Assembly (NCBI GenBank): GCA_022641775.1
Contig: JALCDS010000009.1
Location: 1 to 64,000, forward strand
DNA from: Clostridiaceae bacterium
GTDB lineage: Bacteria > Cyanobacteriota > Vampirovibrionia > Gastranaerophilales > Gastranaerophilaceae
Length of the DNA: 64,000 nucleotides
Reading direction: 5' to 3'
In this document: piece by piece, positions 62,995 through 64,000 of the stretch
How the letters are laid out: each line of letters opens with the position of its first letter
Numbering within the stretch: position 1 is the stretch's first letter
Program-made: the position numbers and the translations under genes
The notes under the pieces: model-generated
Database searches by the model: none
What the model was told of the DNA's origin: nothing
Seen by the model: only the letters and a program-made list of their open reading frames with translations

Positions 62995-63565
62995 GTTTAA
63001 CAAGAATATCATCAATTTGTTTAAAAACCTCACTTCTGGAAGAATTATTATAAACAACAAAATCAGACTTTGCTACCTTTTCATTTTGAGACATTTGAGA
63101 AGACATCCGTCTTTTCGCGTAATCAACATCATAGCCGTTACGTTTGATAAGCCGTTGTAAACGTATTTCATCATCCGTATAAATCATAATAATTTTATCG
63201 TAATCATTTTCCAAATGAGATTCAAATACTAAAGGAATTCCAACAAACACAATATCTTCACTTTTATTTTTGTCAAAAAATTTGTATATTTCTTCTCTTA
63301 TCCACGGATGCATTAAATTAGCCAAATATTTCACTCTTTCAGGGTGTCCAAATACATAGTGTGCAAGTTTAACTCTGGAGATTTCTCCGCTGCTTTTTTG
63401 GATATCAAGGCCACTATAAGCTGCAACGATATCGTCTTTTCTTGAAATACGGAGTTCACTTGCAACCTCATCAGTATCAAGGGTCTTATACCCTTTGTCA
63501 ACCAAATATTTTTGCACAGTAGACTTTCCAGCTGCAATATTTCCGGTTAATGCTACTTTAATCAT
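62972..63565 (-). CDS. coaE: Dephospho-CoA kinase
   Basis: CoaE phosphorylates dephospho-CoA in the last step of CoA synthesis. The 197-residue protein has the P-loop GNIAAGKSTV at residues 8-17, DTDEVASEL, HPWIREEIYKFF, IPLVFESHLENDYDKIIMIY and RRMSSQMSQNEKVAKSDFVVYN. It starts eight bases before the end of the pseudouridine synthase gene and ends by overlapping the amidase gene on the other strand. The upstream AGGAT is about 14 bases away, so coupling is likely. Confidence 0.95.
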   Translation of the reverse strand: MIKVALTGNIAAGKSTVQKYLVDKGYKTLDTDEVASELRISRKDDIVAAYSGLDIQKSSGEISRVKLAHYVFGHPERVKYLANLMHPWIREEIYKFFDKNKSEDIVFVGIPLVFESHLENDYDKIIMIYTDDEIRLQRLIKRNGYDVDYAKRRMSSQMSQNEKVAKSDFVVYNNSSRSEVFKQIDDILVKLKPERIL

Positions 63566-64000
63566 TTTTATTGTTTATCCTACTTAAAAAGCCTTTTAAT
63601 TCTTTTATTTGCGCCGGTTTTATAGGTTTATATTCTCCACGTTTCAAACCATCTAAGTTCAATGTCGCATGTTGAACCCTTTTCAGAGATTTTACCTGAT
63701 ACCCTAAGGTTTCAAACATCTTTCTGATTTGCCTGTTCATTCCCTGATATAAAGTAATTTGTAATGCCGTGCCACTACGTGAATTTGAAATGACAGATAC
63801 ATCGGCATAAGCTTTTTTACCAGGCTCAATTTCAATACCTCTAGTCATCTGTTCTGCATCGTTTTGAGATAATTCTGAATCTATTTGTACAAAATAAATT
63901 TTAGGAACCTTTACCTTCGGATGAGTTAAGAGATTTATCAAATCGCCATCATTTGTCAAAATCAAAAGTCCTGTCGACTCTCTATCCAAACGACCTACAG
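63558..64000 (-). CDS. rRNA pseudouridine synthase, RsuA/RluB family, partial
   Basis: The frame is open to the window edge, so the N-terminal part is missing. The remaining ~147 residues begin VGRLDRESTGLLILTNDGD with the catalytic Asp, then VPKIYFVQIDSE, ALQITLYQGMNRQIRKMFE and VKSLKRVQHATLNL. This is the RsuA/RluB/RluE family that modifies 16S or 23S rRNA; the N-terminal S4 domain, if present, is outside the window. The C-terminus LKGFLSRINNKND is unremarkable. It overlaps coaE by eight bases. Confidence 0.94.
   Translation of the reverse strand, partial: VGRLDRESTGLLILTNDGDLINLLTHPKVKVPKIYFVQIDSELSQNDAEQMTRGIEIEPGKKAYADVSVISNSRSGTALQITLYQGMNRQIRKMFETLGYQVKSLKRVQHATLNLDGLKRGEYKPIKPAQIKELKGFLSRINNKND

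Overview
The window is a dense, AT-rich bacterial chromosome segment with no intergenic gap over about 210 bases. It has no rRNA or tRNA gene that I can recognise, and no insertion sequence, prophage or CRISPR array. The gene content indicates a diderm with a Kdo-containing lipopolysaccharide (kdsA, kdsC, kdsD, lptB, lptF) that uses the MEP isoprenoid route (ispG) and makes Gln-/Asn-tRNA by transamidation (gatB). Split-subunit GlyRS (glyQ), RicT and several unassigned exported or membrane proteins fit a non-photosynthetic relative of cyanobacteria. My best guess is a gut Melainabacteria/Vampirovibrionia (Gastranaerophilales-type) genome; this is inferred from protein style and base composition, not from a marker gene.

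Layout. 1-9.2 kb: 3' part of glmS, a coupled 55-aa protein, metK with a Cys-rich tail, a P-loop kinase, glyQ, two tandem amino-acid permeases, pgi. 9.2-21.8 kb: exported protein, trxB, lptB-lptF-phosphodiester glycosidase operon, phosphoesterase, ispG, a run of three exported proteins ending in a GHL10-type hydrolase, mutS, two small unknowns. 21.8-26.4 kb (minus strand): ricT, gpsA, murQ, ribH, ccdA-thioredoxin. 26.5-38.5 kb: zinc ribbon/radical SAM pair, two lineage-type unknowns, folP, rqcP-like, phosphoesterase, CNNM-type membrane protein, FliA/WhiG-type sigma factor, OmpA-domain protein, M16 peptidase homologue, kdsA, MBL hydrolase, pheS. 38.5-60.6 kb (nearly all minus strand): SIS protein, gatB, panD, an operon of two large membrane proteins plus a GH13 enzyme, uppP, queD, kdsC-kdsD, apt-yajQ, a GT2 glycosyltransferase, secD-secF, dapA and a 1403-residue GH13 protein; HU is the one plus-strand gene here. 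60.8-64 kb: ahcY, an amidase-like protein with a Met/Asn/Phe-rich N-terminus, coaE and a partial pseudouridine synthase.

Genes that work together include metK and ahcY (SAM cycle), kdsD-kdsA-kdsC and lptB-lptF (Kdo synthesis and LPS export), uppP, murQ and glmS (cell wall precursors and recycling), ccdA with its thioredoxin and trxB (thiol redox), and secD-secF (protein export).

The most unusual signals are these. First, two GH13 alpha-glucan enzymes with intact catalytic triads but no signal peptide; one is in an operon with two membrane proteins of unknown family, the other is 1403 residues long. Second, a short F-[TK]-[GS] motif near the N-terminus of three otherwise dissimilar proteins. 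Third, four genes whose sigma70-like promoter ends exactly six bases before the start codon with no Shine-Dalgarno sequence, suggesting leaderless mRNAs. Fourth, a 34-bp near-perfect palindrome between the giant GH13 gene and ahcY.
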